Positions 7,119 to 16,543 are shown, counted from the first letter of the stretch. The stretch: 64,000 bases of DNA from Turneriella sp. (GCA_019186965.1 JABARV010000001.1:86288-150287); one strand, 5' to 3'. The notes: generated by a model not told the origin, from the letters alone. Numbers and translations are program-made.

Positions 7119-8207
7119 ATGGAACGTGAGCTAACCTACCTTTCACAAAAACTAAAGCCTACCTTAAATACAGCGCACAAGTTCAACGCACAGGGTATTG
7201 CTGCCGGTGTCTATAAAAGGCGTATACGTAGTTTAATCCCACGTATTGCCGTACTACCCGCCATTGTTGGTTTGTTTTTTTTATCAAGCGGTGTGGGGTT
7301 TATGTCGCGGCTTCCCGACGCTTCCTTTTTTCAAGACGACATACAAAAAATTACTCCCAAAGGGGATACTGTCATTTGGGCAAAAAGTGTAAAGCCCGCC
7401 TTTGGAACAAATTTCAACCTTACGCTAGACCTCACAAATACGCTACGCGCAAAGACCGCGATGGGTAAAACGCTCTGGCGTTATTTTCTTCCCGAAATTG
7501 CGACTACTTCGGCGCCGCTTGTTTTTATAAAAGATAGCACTGCCTATGTCGCTCTTGCGAGCGCTGCAGGAAGTATCTATTTTTTTAATGGAACCTCAGG
7601 GCGCCTTATATGGCAACAAGAACTTTCTGACCGCATCGACGTATCGCCACTTTTGGTCCAAGACTCAATTATCACTATCGCATGCGCCGATGGCCGTATC
7701 TACGGACTCGATGTAAAAGATGGCAGCATCACCTATATGCTGCAAACCGACCAAAAAATCAGCGCTATCGAACCTGCTGTAGATAGCGACGGAAAATACC
7801 TCTACGCAATTGCCGCCGGCAAACGTGTTTTAGGGCTCGATGCACTGCGTGGCGATCTCCTTTGGGAGCGAGACACCGCAGGGTTTGCAACCGACACTCC
7901 TATTGTAACCGCAAATAATGTTATCACTCCAACCCAAAACGGAGACACAACCCAATTGTGGGCATTTGACAATAACGGCGACTTAAGCTGGATGAACTCA
8001 TTTACACGCGATACTCAATATACAGCGAACAAAAACTATCTCGCTGTGGCAGATGGTCCAATTGTAACCCTTATCCGTGCTGAAAACGGCGAACCTGTGT
8101 ACTACTGGCAACTGGGAAGCACTCCCCAAAATCTTGCATTGGTTGATCACGGCAAAACCCTCATCGTACAAACCGACAAGGGCGACTTAGCTGCAACATT
8201 CAATTAA
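7119..8207 (+). CDS. Membrane-anchored PQQ-type beta-propeller protein
   Basis: 362 residues. A basic N-terminus (YKRRIRSLIPR) precedes one membrane segment at about 43-62 (VLPAIVGLFFLSSGVGF), so most of the chain should lie in the periplasm. From about 100 onwards there are repeats of the BamB/PQQ propeller type: GSIYFFNGTSGRLIWQQ, GRIYGLDVKDGSITYM and RVLGLDALRGDLLWERD. BamB-like proteins act as scaffolds in outer-membrane assembly, but with an N-terminal anchor and no lipobox this is only a distant BamB relative. No dehydrogenase active site is visible. Confidence 0.7.
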   Translation: MERELTYLSQKLKPTLNTAHKFNAQGIAAGVYKRRIRSLIPRIAVLPAIVGLFFLSSGVGFMSRLPDASFFQDDIQKITPKGDTVIWAKSVKPAFGTNFNLTLDLTNTLRAKTAMGKTLWRYFLPEIATTSAPLVFIKDSTAYVALASAAGSIYFFNGTSGRLIWQQELSDRIDVSPLLVQDSIITIACADGRIYGLDVKDGSITYMLQTDQKISAIEPAVDSDGKYLYAIAAGKRVLGLDALRGDLLWERDTAGFATDTPIVTANNVITPTQNGDTTQLWAFDNNGDLSWMNSFTRDTQYTANKNYLAVADGPIVTLIRAENGEPVYYWQLGSTPQNLALVDHGKTLIVQTDKGDLAATFN

Positions 8208-8240
8208 TTGACGCACTGCTGCCATCCCTAAAGCTTTCAC

Positions 8241-8882
8241 GTGGATTTAATTACAGCGCTTTTGGTTGTGGGCATCTGCTACATTTCGGGTTCTATACCA
8301 ACTGCGTATATCGCCACACGCATAGTTGTTGGCAAAGATATTCGCGACACCGGTTCTGGAAATGTTGGCGCAACAAATGCGATGCGCCTTCTCGGCAAAA
8401 AATGGGGTATTGGAATTCTTGTTTTCGATGCGCTTAAAGGGCTTATTCCCCTTCTCATTATCCAACACGCTTGGTTACAAACGGATCCCCTACTCGAAAG
8501 GTATTCAATTTTGGGAGCGCTCTTTTGTCTCGTGGGGCACATCTACCCTGTTTGGCTACGTTTTCGCGGTGGCAAGGGAGTCGCTACAGGTTTTGGCGTC
8601 ATGGTGGCTCTTCTTCCTATACCGATTGCGGTTTGTGCTTCTGTTTTTGTCGTCACCGTCTTCATTTCTCGGATGGTTTCCGCAGGTTCTATACTTGCCG
8701 CGCTCACGCTTCCATTCGCTTTTTTCTTAAAGTACAATCTGGGCGAACATACCGAGCTTTTCGTATTTACCGTATTTGCAGCCCTTTTTGTGATTTACAA
8801 GCATAAGTCTAATATCAAGCGTATCTTTGCTGGGGTCGAAAATCGCCTTGGCGAAAAACATATACCTAACCAAGAGGAGTAA
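8241..8882 (+). CDS. plsY: Acyl-phosphate:glycerol-3-phosphate acyltransferase PlsY
   Basis: 213-residue polytopic membrane enzyme that transfers an acyl group from acyl-phosphate to glycerol 3-phosphate, the first step of phospholipid synthesis. Signature motifs: GSGNVGATN at 38-46, H100 with the LRFRGGKGVATG stretch at 107-117 (phosphate loop), and a third conserved region near 190-197 (YKHKSNIKR). Start is a GTG; no in-frame ATG gives a full N-terminal helix. It is two bases from the next small secreted-protein gene. A second, soluble GPAT-like gene lies at 28649-29977. Confidence 0.93.
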   Translation: MDLITALLVVGICYISGSIPTAYIATRIVVGKDIRDTGSGNVGATNAMRLLGKKWGIGILVFDALKGLIPLLIIQHAWLQTDPLLERYSILGALFCLVGHIYPVWLRFRGGKGVATGFGVMVALLPIPIAVCASVFVVTVFISRMVSAGSILAALTLPFAFFLKYNLGEHTELFVFTVFAALFVIYKHKSNIKRIFAGVENRLGEKHIPNQEE

Positions 8883-8884
8883 CT

Positions 8885-9268
8885 ATGAAACACATAACAG
8901 GGGCGCTTCTGTTTTTTATTTTTTCCGTTGGAGTACTTTCTGCCGGTCCAATACGCGACGAATATTTTAAAACAAAAGACGATATCGATAAAAGTAAAGA
9001 CACTCCAGAGATGCGTAAACAATTTCTTGAAATGAATATACAACGTTCGCTACGCAGGCTCTTAGTACGCTACTATGGTTACCAAAAACCAGATAACATA
9101 AAAATTTCAAATTCTAATTACGAAAAATCGGAAAAAGATCCCCTTACGTACTATTTTAAATTTGAAGATTACGTCGGATTTCTCACGTTCTCAAATAATC
9201 CCGAATATTATTACGCTGTTCCAAGCGAAGAGAAAGTACTCCAAAAACCAACAACAGCACAAAAATAA
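8885..9268 (+). CDS. Small secreted protein of unknown function
   Basis: 127 residues with a clear signal peptide (about 1-20, MKHITGALLFFIFSVGVLSAG). The mature part is highly charged, with many Lys/Asp/Tyr, and has no Cys. AGAGGAG precedes the ATG by six bases, and the gene follows plsY closely, so they share a transcript. I do not recognise the family. Confidence 0.6.
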   Translation: MKHITGALLFFIFSVGVLSAGPIRDEYFKTKDDIDKSKDTPEMRKQFLEMNIQRSLRRLLVRYYGYQKPDNIKISNSNYEKSEKDPLTYYFKFEDYVGFLTFSNNPEYYYAVPSEEKVLQKPTTAQK

Positions 9269-9280
9269 TAAAATGGCTGG

Positions 9281-9655
9281 GTGTTGAAAAAAGTGAGCAC
9301 ACTTAATATTATTGGAAAACGTGTAAGTCCGCTTGTTATTCTAACTACTTTACCCGACAAAAATCTCGCGGAGAAAATCGCCACCGAGCTTGTTGAAAAA
9401 CAACTCGCTGCTTGCGTAAATATTCTTCCTAAAGTACAGTCGGTTTATTACTGGGATGGTAAAATCGTTCACGACGAGGAGTATAAGCTCATCATTAAGT
9501 CGGCAAGTCTTGTTGAAAGCCAAGTAATTGATTTTATTAAAGCAAACCACCCTTACTCTGTTCCCGAAATTACCGTCATTGGCCACAAAGGGGATGTCTT
9601 TATGCAACCCGATTATTGGTCGTGGTTAAATAATTATGTGAAACACCGTCGGTAA
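9281..9655 (+). CDS. cutA: CutA-like divalent-cation tolerance protein
   Basis: 124 residues matching the CutA1 trimeric ferredoxin-like fold: LTTLPDKNLAEKIATELVEKQLAACVNILP, then SVYYWDGKIVHDEEYKLIIKS and HPYSVPEI. The conserved Cys in AACVN and the tyrosines of YYWDG are present. Proteins of this family bind divalent metals. The original link to copper tolerance is weak, and the in vivo role is unsettled. TTG at 9281 is the likely start. The next GTG (9293) is possible, as the family proper begins near residue 16. Confidence 0.88.
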   Translation: MLKKVSTLNIIGKRVSPLVILTTLPDKNLAEKIATELVEKQLAACVNILPKVQSVYYWDGKIVHDEEYKLIIKSASLVESQVIDFIKANHPYSVPEITVIGHKGDVFMQPDYWSWLNNYVKHRR

Positions 9656-9664
9656 AATAATTCT

Positions 9665-10387
9665 ATGTGCGTTTACAAAAACGGCGAATTTCCTAAAAGT
9701 CGTTACAATCCCAATACGCAACGTTTCGGTAATAGGTCGCGTGCTGTCTTCAAATTTGTTCCAAAAACAATTCTCTTTCTTTTTTTAGCCATGGCAACAA
9801 ATTGCCTATCGCCGCGCTATTATGTGCCCTCTGCAAATGTACCGCTAATGCGTAAGCAGGGTGACCTTAAAGCAAGCGGTGTTTTTTCTACCAGCGGTAT
9901 TGATTTACACGCTGCGTATGCATTCTATAAGCATATTGCTGTTGCGGCATCTGGCTCTTTTCCGGGCGGCGGTAAAAATAACGAAGAAAACTCTATCGAA
10001 GGCTTTGGCGCCTTGGGTGCATTTTTTCCATTTAGCACAGGTGGTGTTTTTGAAATGTACGGTGGAGCTGGCGGCGGTCGCTATAATGTTGCCGGTGCCC
10101 ACCGTCAATCACAGCGCTACTATGGGCAATTTAATTTAGGTTATACCAGCAGTTATTTTGATATTGCATTTCTCACCCAAATAGCATACACAAAAGTTTC
10201 TGCTTACGATGATTGGGCGGCGGCGTCGGGTGTATCTTTTGAACCAGGAGTGTTACTGCGTTTAGGTATAAAAAACGTTAAATTGGAATCACAATTAATG
10301 CTGCCTATTTCACGTAACCAACACGAAGATTTAAAAATTGTACCACTCGTATTTTCGTTGGGTGTGCATACCGCGTTCGATTTCTAA
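9665..10387 (+). CDS. Outer-membrane beta-barrel-like protein, possible lipoprotein
   Basis: 240 residues. A basic N-terminus is followed by a hydrophobic stretch (about 34-46) ending FLAMATNC, a plausible lipobox with the cysteine near residue 47. The rest is rich in alternating Gly/Ala/Tyr/Phe strands (GGVFEMYGGAGGGRYN, YYGQFNLGYTSSYFDIAF) and ends HTAFDF, as is common for small barrels. The start is uncertain and may lie downstream of 9665. The 3' end overlaps the convergent SGNH/DUF1574-like gene by 4 bp. No function can be assigned. Confidence 0.55.
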   Translation: MCVYKNGEFPKSRYNPNTQRFGNRSRAVFKFVPKTILFLFLAMATNCLSPRYYVPSANVPLMRKQGDLKASGVFSTSGIDLHAAYAFYKHIAVAASGSFPGGGKNNEENSIEGFGALGAFFPFSTGGVFEMYGGAGGGRYNVAGAHRQSQRYYGQFNLGYTSSYFDIAFLTQIAYTKVSAYDDWAAASGVSFEPGVLLRLGIKNVKLESQLMLPISRNQHEDLKIVPLVFSLGVHTAFDF

Positions 10388-11496
10388 TACATACCCAACA
10401 CACCGAGTAAGTGGTGCATTACCTCTGGGGTGCAGCGCGTGGAAAAGTGGCTCGCATCCGACCAGTACTTGCAGCGGTAGTTGTCTTGCGAGTCGTAATA
10501 GAACTTAACACGCTTGCCCGTAAGCTCGCGCTCGTAGCGGTGGATTGCCGGAGCGTACGGTGTTTTGTCGAGCACGGCGGCGAGTTCTTTATGCACAAAG
10601 GGTCGATAAAGGAGTATCGGCACATTCTTTTCATTCGCCATTTTTACGATGCGGCGCAGCGATTCGTCCATCAAGGGATCGACCGCAAAAATTTTATAGT
10701 TATTCGAGTACATTGCCACAAACTGGCCGATGCGCTCGTCGCGCAATTTCCCCACAAGGTCGCTTTCTAAATAATCTTTATAGCTGCGGTGGTAGCGTTC
10801 GATGATATTATATTCCGGTTCTTCGTTTTGTATTTTAGGGAGATAGTCGTACACCAGGAGCTCGGGGCGCGGCTTTAGTGCATAGCCAGCGAATGCAAGG
10901 CGGGCGATGGCTTCGTCACGCACCGATTTTTTTCCATACTTGGCTAAAAACGTATAGTAATCATAGTCGTATTCGTCGCTAAAGAGAAACTCCGATTTGC
11001 CGTTGTTATTTTTGTGCTCTAACTCTAAAAGCTCGGGGCCGATTTCCAACACAATCGCGTCAGGGATTAAATTCTTTTTCCAGAGATGGTCGAGTGCGTG
11101 GTAGTACACTGCCATTTGCGCACCCACCTGTGCATACACTAAAAATTGTGTATCCATAATTTGCTTTTTTTGTGCGGCGGTGAGGTATTCGGAAAGGCGG
11201 GTTTCTTGTTTCAATAAATTGAACCTTTCGGAGCGCGAGCTGCCGAAAACAACGATGGTGCGGCACCTTTCGCGGCAACTTTGACGGTACGCGGCAAAGC
11301 TGGCTTCTTTATCCAAGCGGATTCTTGCCGTTTCGTTGAGGGAAATCCCCTTCCCCGTTGCAATACCGGTTACCTTATCTTTTTTGAGGAGTAATAATTT
11401 ATCGGCGGCAAAAAGTAAGACAAGGGTGAGAATGGGAAAATAAAGCCACCATTTTTTTTTAGATATTGCTTTTTTTTCGACTTCAGAATTGGACAT
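10384..11496 (-). CDS. DUF1574-like, SGNH-type membrane protein, partner of MBOAT
   Basis: 370 residues with one N-terminal membrane segment (about 16-36), the remainder periplasmic. The motif VVFGSSRSERFN near residue 81 is like block I (G-D/S-S-R) of SGNH/DltD/AlgX-type proteins, and the C-terminal DASHFS resembles their D-x-x-H block. Leptospires carry many such proteins (DUF1574) next to MBOAT genes, where they are thought to receive or transfer acyl groups on polysaccharides. Its start codon overlaps the end of the upstream MBOAT gene (11483-11496), so the two are translationally coupled and probably act together on an envelope glycan. Confidence 0.65.
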   Translation of the reverse strand: MSNSEVEKKAISKKKWWLYFPILTLVLLFAADKLLLLKKDKVTGIATGKGISLNETARIRLDKEASFAAYRQSCRERCRTIVVFGSSRSERFNLLKQETRLSEYLTAAQKKQIMDTQFLVYAQVGAQMAVYYHALDHLWKKNLIPDAIVLEIGPELLELEHKNNNGKSEFLFSDEYDYDYYTFLAKYGKKSVRDEAIARLAFAGYALKPRPELLVYDYLPKIQNEEPEYNIIERYHRSYKDYLESDLVGKLRDERIGQFVAMYSNNYKIFAVDPLMDESLRRIVKMANEKNVPILLYRPFVHKELAAVLDKTPYAPAIHRYERELTGKRVKFYYDSQDNYRCKYWSDASHFSTRCTPEVMHHLLGVLGMY

Positions 11497-12865
11497 AGAT
11501 AAACGCCTCGTTGGGGATTTGTACGCGTGAAATTAAAAACCATAAGAGCACCGCTAATGCAGGGATAACTATCCTCGCGCGTGGAATAAGCGCGGCTAAA
11601 ATTTTTTCACGGCGCATCTCTAAAAATTGGATGAGCCAAGTGGCTATAATAAGTAGAAGTACAAGTCCCCACGAAAGGGTAGCCGGTCGCCATACAAACA
11701 CCTGTTTGAGTATTTGGGTCGCGGTTTCAAAATCGGGCGAGCGGAAAAAAATTAAAGAGAAGCTCCAACCCAAAACAACCCAACTGTTGCGTACAAACCA
11801 GTTAAAAGAATTTTCAGCATTTTTGGAGACTTTCAAAATTTTCTCGGCGCACAGGTATACGCCGTGGAGTGCGCCCCAAATAAAAAAATTGAGCGTCTCG
11901 CCGTGCCAAATCCCCGAGAGCACCATCGCCGTCATGAGGTTGAAGTATTGGTGGACGAGTCCCACACGGTTGCCCCCCAACGGGATGTACAAATACTCGC
12001 GGATGAACACCGAGAGGGTGATGTGCCAACGCGCCCAAAACTCAGAAAAGCTTGTTGAAAAATAAGGACTGCGGAAGTTTGCGGGTAAATCGTACCCAAA
12101 AAGTTTTGCCATGCCGCGCGCCATGTCGATAAACCCCGAAAAATCGGTGTAGAGCTGTGCGCTATACCCAAAAATTACGAGGAGAGTGTCGACGCTGCCA
12201 TAATCCAACGGCGCCTTAAAAACAGGGTTGATAAAATAACCGATTGCATCGGCGATAAAAAGTTTTTTGAAAAGTCCCAACGCAATGAGGTACACGCCAC
12301 TGACTTGGCTTTCACGGTTTAATTGTTCGTCACCGATGCGCGCGTAAAAATCTGATGAGCGCAAAATTGGCCCTGAAATGAGGTGCGGAAAAAAGAGCAT
12401 AAAGAGAGTGTACCGGGAAAGTGAAACGTCCACCTGTGGGTATTTGGGGTTATTCCCTTGGGTGCCACGGTACACATCGACTTGAAAGGCAATAAACTGG
12501 AACGTGTAAAAACTAATCGCGAGCGGCATCACCACTTTGAAGGTCGCAGGTGTGGCGACACCCACCGCAGGCGCAAGGAGCGTAAAGAGAGCGTTAAAGT
12601 ATTTGAAAAAAACTAAGTGCGTGATGTTGAGAGTGACCCCCAACGCCACCCACGCACGGCTTTTAGTTTTTTGGGTGAAATACACAAAGGCATAATTGAG
12701 TAAAATGACGAAAATAAAATGCGCTAAAAATGCAGGGCTATAAAACCCATAGTAAAAGAGAGAGACGAAAATAAGAAATCCCACCCGCGCGCGTTTGGGG
12801 ATGTTCCAATAGATAAGGAAAGTGGCGATGAAAAAGAGTAAAAAGATGAGCGAAATAAAATTCAT
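11483..12865 (-). CDS. MBOAT-family membrane O-acyltransferase
   Basis: 460 residues, about 11 membrane spans. The AlgI/DltB-type MBOAT core is visible: PLAISFYTFQFIAFQVDVYRG, then DFSGFIDMARGMAKLFGYDLPANFRSPY, and ARWHITLSVFIREYLYIPLGGNR with the active-site histidine in SGIWHGETLNFFIWG. Such enzymes move acetyl or other acyl groups across the membrane to extracellular polysaccharides. It is coupled to the downstream SGNH-like partner. The acceptor polymer cannot be told from the sequence. Confidence 0.88.
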   Translation of the reverse strand: MNFISLIFLLFFIATFLIYWNIPKRARVGFLIFVSLFYYGFYSPAFLAHFIFVILLNYAFVYFTQKTKSRAWVALGVTLNITHLVFFKYFNALFTLLAPAVGVATPATFKVVMPLAISFYTFQFIAFQVDVYRGTQGNNPKYPQVDVSLSRYTLFMLFFPHLISGPILRSSDFYARIGDEQLNRESQVSGVYLIALGLFKKLFIADAIGYFINPVFKAPLDYGSVDTLLVIFGYSAQLYTDFSGFIDMARGMAKLFGYDLPANFRSPYFSTSFSEFWARWHITLSVFIREYLYIPLGGNRVGLVHQYFNLMTAMVLSGIWHGETLNFFIWGALHGVYLCAEKILKVSKNAENSFNWFVRNSWVVLGWSFSLIFFRSPDFETATQILKQVFVWRPATLSWGLVLLLIIATWLIQFLEMRREKILAALIPRARIVIPALAVLLWFLISRVQIPNEAFIYVQF

Positions 12866-12992
12866 AATTTCTATAGCATCTTGTATAAAATTATGTATTC
12901 GGTCAACATCTTCATGGATTAGAATTTCGTTGTAGCAATGTTACAAACTACCAATTTGGCGTCGAAAGTTGCTTACTTTCGAGCAAAATTTA

Positions 12993-13580
12993 ATGTATAT
13001 TCGATGCGTCGATAAATTTAGAAAAGCAAATTTTTTCTTTATTGCTCTATACTGTTTAGGCTCTTTTTTCGCGTGCAAAAAAGAATCTGCGTTTATTCAA
13101 GACCCTACACACACCGAAAAAATTACGGGAGCCGATGCAACCCTACGGAACTTTACCGCAGAGGCATTCCGCGATGGACACTTGCTGTGGCGTACTGCAG
13201 CCGAAGAAGCTTACCTCGTGCAAATACGCGACGAAACATACCTTTTTAATACCCGCCTCGAATACTTTGAAACAAACCCTAAATCGCGCGATTATGGCAA
13301 ATCGACTATTATAAACGCCAAAAAAGTAATCCTCCAAAAAGGAAATAAATTTATGCAAATCTCCGGCAATGTTCTCGTCAACGCTCCACACAATAGGCGA
13401 CTTAAGACCGAAGAACTTTTTTGGGATGAATCCAAAAACTCTCTTTACTCGAACGTCGCTGTGACCATAGACGACGGAATGGGAAACATTATTATAGGAA
13501 CTCGTGGAGTAAAAACGGATCGTACGCTTAGCAGAACTGTCTTTAAAGGCGGCGTGGGTTCGGGCATAGCAAATTTTTAA
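12993..13580 (+). CDS. LptC-like periplasmic lipoprotein (LPS export)
   Basis: 195 residues from ATG 12993. The N-terminus has a hydrophobic segment ending LGSFFAC (lipobox-like). The body repeats short beta-strand units such as LRNFTAEAFRDGHLLWRT, STIINAKKVILQKGNKF and LKTEELFWDESKNSLYS. This is the pattern of LptC/OstA jellyroll proteins, where the phrase L-x-T-E-x-L-x-W-D is diagnostic. LptC hands lipopolysaccharide from the LptBFG transporter to LptA. The adjacent MurJ (lipid II flippase) fits an envelope-assembly cluster. A TTG at 12969 is the alternative start. A small hairpin (CGAAAGT/ACTTTCG, 12963-12981) lies just upstream. Confidence 0.7.
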   Translation: MYIRCVDKFRKANFFFIALYCLGSFFACKKESAFIQDPTHTEKITGADATLRNFTAEAFRDGHLLWRTAAEEAYLVQIRDETYLFNTRLEYFETNPKSRDYGKSTIINAKKVILQKGNKFMQISGNVLVNAPHNRRLKTEELFWDESKNSLYSNVAVTIDDGMGNIIIGTRGVKTDRTLSRTVFKGGVGSGIANF

Positions 13581-13589
13581 GAGAACAGC

Positions 13590-15197
13590 ATGCCCTCTAC
13601 AAGAAAAAATCACGAGCGCGAGACGCTCAAACACTCTTCAATTTTTTCTCTATTCACCTCCCTCTCGCGTGTGTTTGGCCTTATGCGCGATGTCCTCAAA
13701 GCGTACGCATTTGGAACAGGTCCCCTTTCGGTCGCTTTTGACATCGCGTTTCGGTTAAACAATATGCTGCGTAACCTTGTTGCAGAAGGGGCGCTCTCGC
13801 AATCTTTTGTGCCTCTCTATTCAAAATATTCTGCCGAAGGCAAAGAGAAAGCAAATATTGCCGCAGGTGTTATTATTGTCTTCACGGCGTTAACGATGGG
13901 TATAGTTACAATCGTTGTAATAATTCTTTTACCTTACTTCCTGCCGCTTATTTTAGCGGGAGAAAAAATTACCGCTGAGGAGATGCAACTTACAATAAAA
14001 CTAAGCCAGCTTCTTTTTCCATACCTAATTTTAATGAGCGTTGCATCGCTTTATATGGGCATTCAATATGCGCATAAAATTTTTTGGGCTGCAAGTTTTG
14101 GGCCTGCACTCCTTAACATCGTTATCCTTATCGTTTTTGGCGCCTACGCTGCGTACATTCGCTATACTCACGGTACATTTGGCATAAGTGCAATTTATGT
14201 TTTTTCTTACGCAACTCTTTTGGCGGCAATTGTACAGGTTATTTTCCAAGTCTATACAGTCCACCGACGTGGTTTAAAGCCCCGGTACAGTTTTCACTTT
14301 AAACATAACGCGTTAAAACTTTTGGGCTCAATGATGCTACCCGCGGCGTTTGCGGCATCGATGCAAGAACTGGGGCAGCTTATCGACGTGTATTTAGCGA
14401 CCTCGCTTATGGACAAAGTTCCCGAGGCTGTTTCTGCGCTTACGTACTCGCACAGGCTCATCCAACTACCCATTGGAATATTTGGTGTTGCAGTTGCAAC
14501 AGCAAGCCTACCCCAACTATCGCGTCTTTATCAAGAAGATTTAACAGGAACACACTTTTCAGAAAATCTTTCGTATTCAATTCGTCTCAACTTGTTTTTT
14601 TTACTCCCAGCCGTATCTGGTCTTATTGTTTTTAGCGAACCGATTATCCGGCTTATTTTTGAACGGGGAGCCTTCACAAAAAGATCGACAGAAGTTACCG
14701 CAACCGCGCTTATGTATTACGCCCCGGGAATTTTGGCGTATAGTTTACAAAAACTTTTTATTGTTTCTCTTTATGCACGCATGAATACACGTACGCCAGC
14801 TATTATTACCGCAGCAACGCTTGTACTTAATCTTTTGTTCAGCCTTTTCCTGATGCAGTATTTTTTACACGGTGGCCTTGCTTTAGGCTCTGCCCTTGCA
14901 GCGTGGTGCGGCGTTTTAGTATACGCCACCTTGTTGATTAAAAATCGTTCATTGCGTTCGGTTAAAAACCTCTTTGTCGAAATTAGTAAAATTGTAGGAT
15001 TAAATGTTTTCTTTACGGTTATTCTTTTAGTTTTACAAAAAAATATTTTTCCAACACAAGCCTTGCTACAATTATCGGTTGTAATCCCCATAGCTGTTTG
15101 TATCTACATCCTTTTTGCACATTGGGCTCGTCTTGACGAAGCAAAGGCATTTTTCGATCTTCTCATAAAGTTGAAAAAAAAGATAAGAGGAACATAA
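13590..15197 (+). CDS. murJ: Lipid II flippase MurJ
   Basis: 535-residue membrane protein with about 14 helices that flips undecaprenyl-PP-linked peptidoglycan precursor to the outer face. N-terminal signature: SSIFSLFTSLSRVFGLMRDVLKAYAFGTG, AFDIAFRLNNMLRNLVAEGALSQSFVPLYS, with the R-x-G-x-R-D-like start typical of MurJ/MviN and the conserved arginines in the central cavity. Length is normal. ATG is 9 bp after the LptC-like stop; its own stop overlaps the next start (TAATG). Confidence 0.92.
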   Translation: MPSTRKNHERETLKHSSIFSLFTSLSRVFGLMRDVLKAYAFGTGPLSVAFDIAFRLNNMLRNLVAEGALSQSFVPLYSKYSAEGKEKANIAAGVIIVFTALTMGIVTIVVIILLPYFLPLILAGEKITAEEMQLTIKLSQLLFPYLILMSVASLYMGIQYAHKIFWAASFGPALLNIVILIVFGAYAAYIRYTHGTFGISAIYVFSYATLLAAIVQVIFQVYTVHRRGLKPRYSFHFKHNALKLLGSMMLPAAFAASMQELGQLIDVYLATSLMDKVPEAVSALTYSHRLIQLPIGIFGVAVATASLPQLSRLYQEDLTGTHFSENLSYSIRLNLFFLLPAVSGLIVFSEPIIRLIFERGAFTKRSTEVTATALMYYAPGILAYSLQKLFIVSLYARMNTRTPAIITAATLVLNLLFSLFLMQYFLHGGLALGSALAAWCGVLVYATLLIKNRSLRSVKNLFVEISKIVGLNVFFTVILLVLQKNIFPTQALLQLSVVIPIAVCIYILFAHWARLDEAKAFFDLLIKLKKKIRGT

Positions 15198-15874
15198 TGC
15201 GTTTTATTGTACTTAGACACCAAGACGAAGAAGGTATGGGAACAGTTGCCGAGTGGCTTAAGGATAAAGGACACTCAACTTTTTACGTTAACCTAACGCA
15301 CCGGCAAAGGCCTCCTACAAATTCTCTAACGGCATACGATGCTCTTGTCGTTATGGGTGGTAGTATGTCGGTTAACGACGATACGTGGATAATGAATACG
15401 TCCCTAGCGCTCACCGCCGATTTTGTCCAGGCAAACCGTCCCGTGTTGGGTATTTGCTTAGGCGCACAATCCATCGCCAAAGTTATGGGAGCAACTGTTG
15501 CGCAAGGTGTTGCTGAACACGGTTTTGGGCAAGTTAATCCTGTACTCACACACGCTTACTTTAAAGAAGCAACTCTCGATAAAAATCCATGGGACGTTTT
15601 TCATTGGCATGGAGAAACTTTTACTTTGCCACAAAATTTTGAAAAACTTTTTGAAGGTTCTACGGTAACAAATCAAGGATTCACCTACAAAAACTCGTTG
15701 GGTTTGCAATTCCACTTGGAGATGTCGCACGAGTGGTACTCCATGTGGCGTGATTGCCTTGCTTTACGCGACCCAAAAGACACCACACTTCCCCCTCCTA
15801 CAACTGAAATGCCATTTGCAATAATGAAAAAAAATCTTTTTTCATTATTGGACGTTTGGGAAAAAAAATGGTAA
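15197..15874 (+). CDS. Class I glutamine amidotransferase-like protein
   Basis: 225 residues with a full GATase1 catalytic triad: Cys87 in LGICLGAQS, and His173/Glu175 in LQFHLEMS. Two further family landmarks are VVMGGSMSVNDD (about 51-62) and VFHWHGETFTLP (about 134-145). Stand-alone members of this group include GMP-synthase-like domains and gamma-glutamyl hydrolases acting on polyamine or peptide substrates; the substrate here is unknown. It overlaps murJ by one base (TAATG). A 32-nt hairpin (15819-15850) lies inside its last codons. Confidence 0.8.
   Translation: MRFIVLRHQDEEGMGTVAEWLKDKGHSTFYVNLTHRQRPPTNSLTAYDALVVMGGSMSVNDDTWIMNTSLALTADFVQANRPVLGICLGAQSIAKVMGATVAQGVAEHGFGQVNPVLTHAYFKEATLDKNPWDVFHWHGETFTLPQNFEKLFEGSTVTNQGFTYKNSLGLQFHLEMSHEWYSMWRDCLALRDPKDTTLPPPTTEMPFAIMKKNLFSLLDVWEKKW
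15819..15850 (+). repeat. Perfect hairpin inside the GATase 3' end
   Basis: Arms CAATAATGAAAAAA and TTTTTTCATTATTG with a 4-nt loop, 24-55 bp before the GATase stop codon. A/T-rich, so only moderately stable. The T-run is inside the stem rather than after it, so it is not a standard terminator. Confidence 0.5.
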
Positions 15875-15877
15875 AAG

Positions 15878-16534
15878 CTATGAAGTCGCAGTGCGGTTAA
15901 GCCAGCTTTGTACATAGCGTTCGATACCGTTTCGTGTTGCTCCGAAACGAAACGCGTCCCCAATAATCGCGTAGAATACGCGGTTCGAATGCGGTAGGCG
16001 TGACGCATTCTCGAGAGAAATTCCTCCAATAAGTACTAAAGGAATATCTATTTTTTCAAGAACGATTGGCGCCAAAACACGCACAGGCGGTAGCTCTGGC
16101 TTTGTCGCGCTTACAAACATTGAACCCAATGCGATATACGAAGGTTTTGGGTTTCCCGAAAGCGCAACTGAAAGCTCATCCATACTATGCACCGACCTAC
16201 CATAAGGAACGGCAAGGTTGGGAGGAAGAAAATCTGTTTGGCCAATGTGCAAAGGAAGTCCATATTTTTCCGCAAGGGTTGCATGGTCATTGAGTATAAG
16301 GATAATCTCTCGCTTTTTACATTCCTCAAAAAATTCTTGAAGATTTTTTTCGTATAAATCTACGCCTACATTTTTATGGCGGTACTGGATAATCCCGACG
16401 CCACCATCTACCGCACCTTGAAAAAAATCGTGGAGCTTTATTCCCCGTGCGGCGCATGCTTCTGCGTCCATAATAAGGTAAAGCGCTGTCTTGGTTTTAG
16501 CAAAAAGATTTGCCGACATATACGGTGTGTCCAT
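15878..16534 (-). CDS. thiE: Thiamine-phosphate synthase-like protein
   Basis: 218 residues from ATG 16534; the frame is open further upstream but that part overlaps the divergent gene. TIM-barrel ThiE features: GVGIIQYRHKN (substrate phosphate end), ILILNDHATLAEKYGLPLHIGQTD, GRSVHSMDEL, YIALGSMFVSATKP, and IPLVLIGGISLENA. ThiE couples HMP-PP and thiazole phosphate to thiamine phosphate. The usual G-x-H-L-G-Q motif appears as PLHIGQ, and GxxxPTxTK as GSMFVSATK, slightly divergent. No other thi gene is nearby, and TenI-type proteins of the same fold are an alternative. Start 16519 is also possible. Confidence 0.75.
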   Translation of the reverse strand: MDTPYMSANLFAKTKTALYLIMDAEACAARGIKLHDFFQGAVDGGVGIIQYRHKNVGVDLYEKNLQEFFEECKKREIILILNDHATLAEKYGLPLHIGQTDFLPPNLAVPYGRSVHSMDELSVALSGNPKPSYIALGSMFVSATKPELPPVRVLAPIVLEKIDIPLVLIGGISLENASRLPHSNRVFYAIIGDAFRFGATRNGIERYVQSWLNRTATS

Positions 16535-16543
16535 TGGGCGTTT

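Noticed and set aside
8237..8250. parS site near plsY (TTTCACGTGGATT)
   Set aside because: Only half of the parS consensus (TGTTTCACGTGAAACA) matches, and it is 50 kb from parAB.
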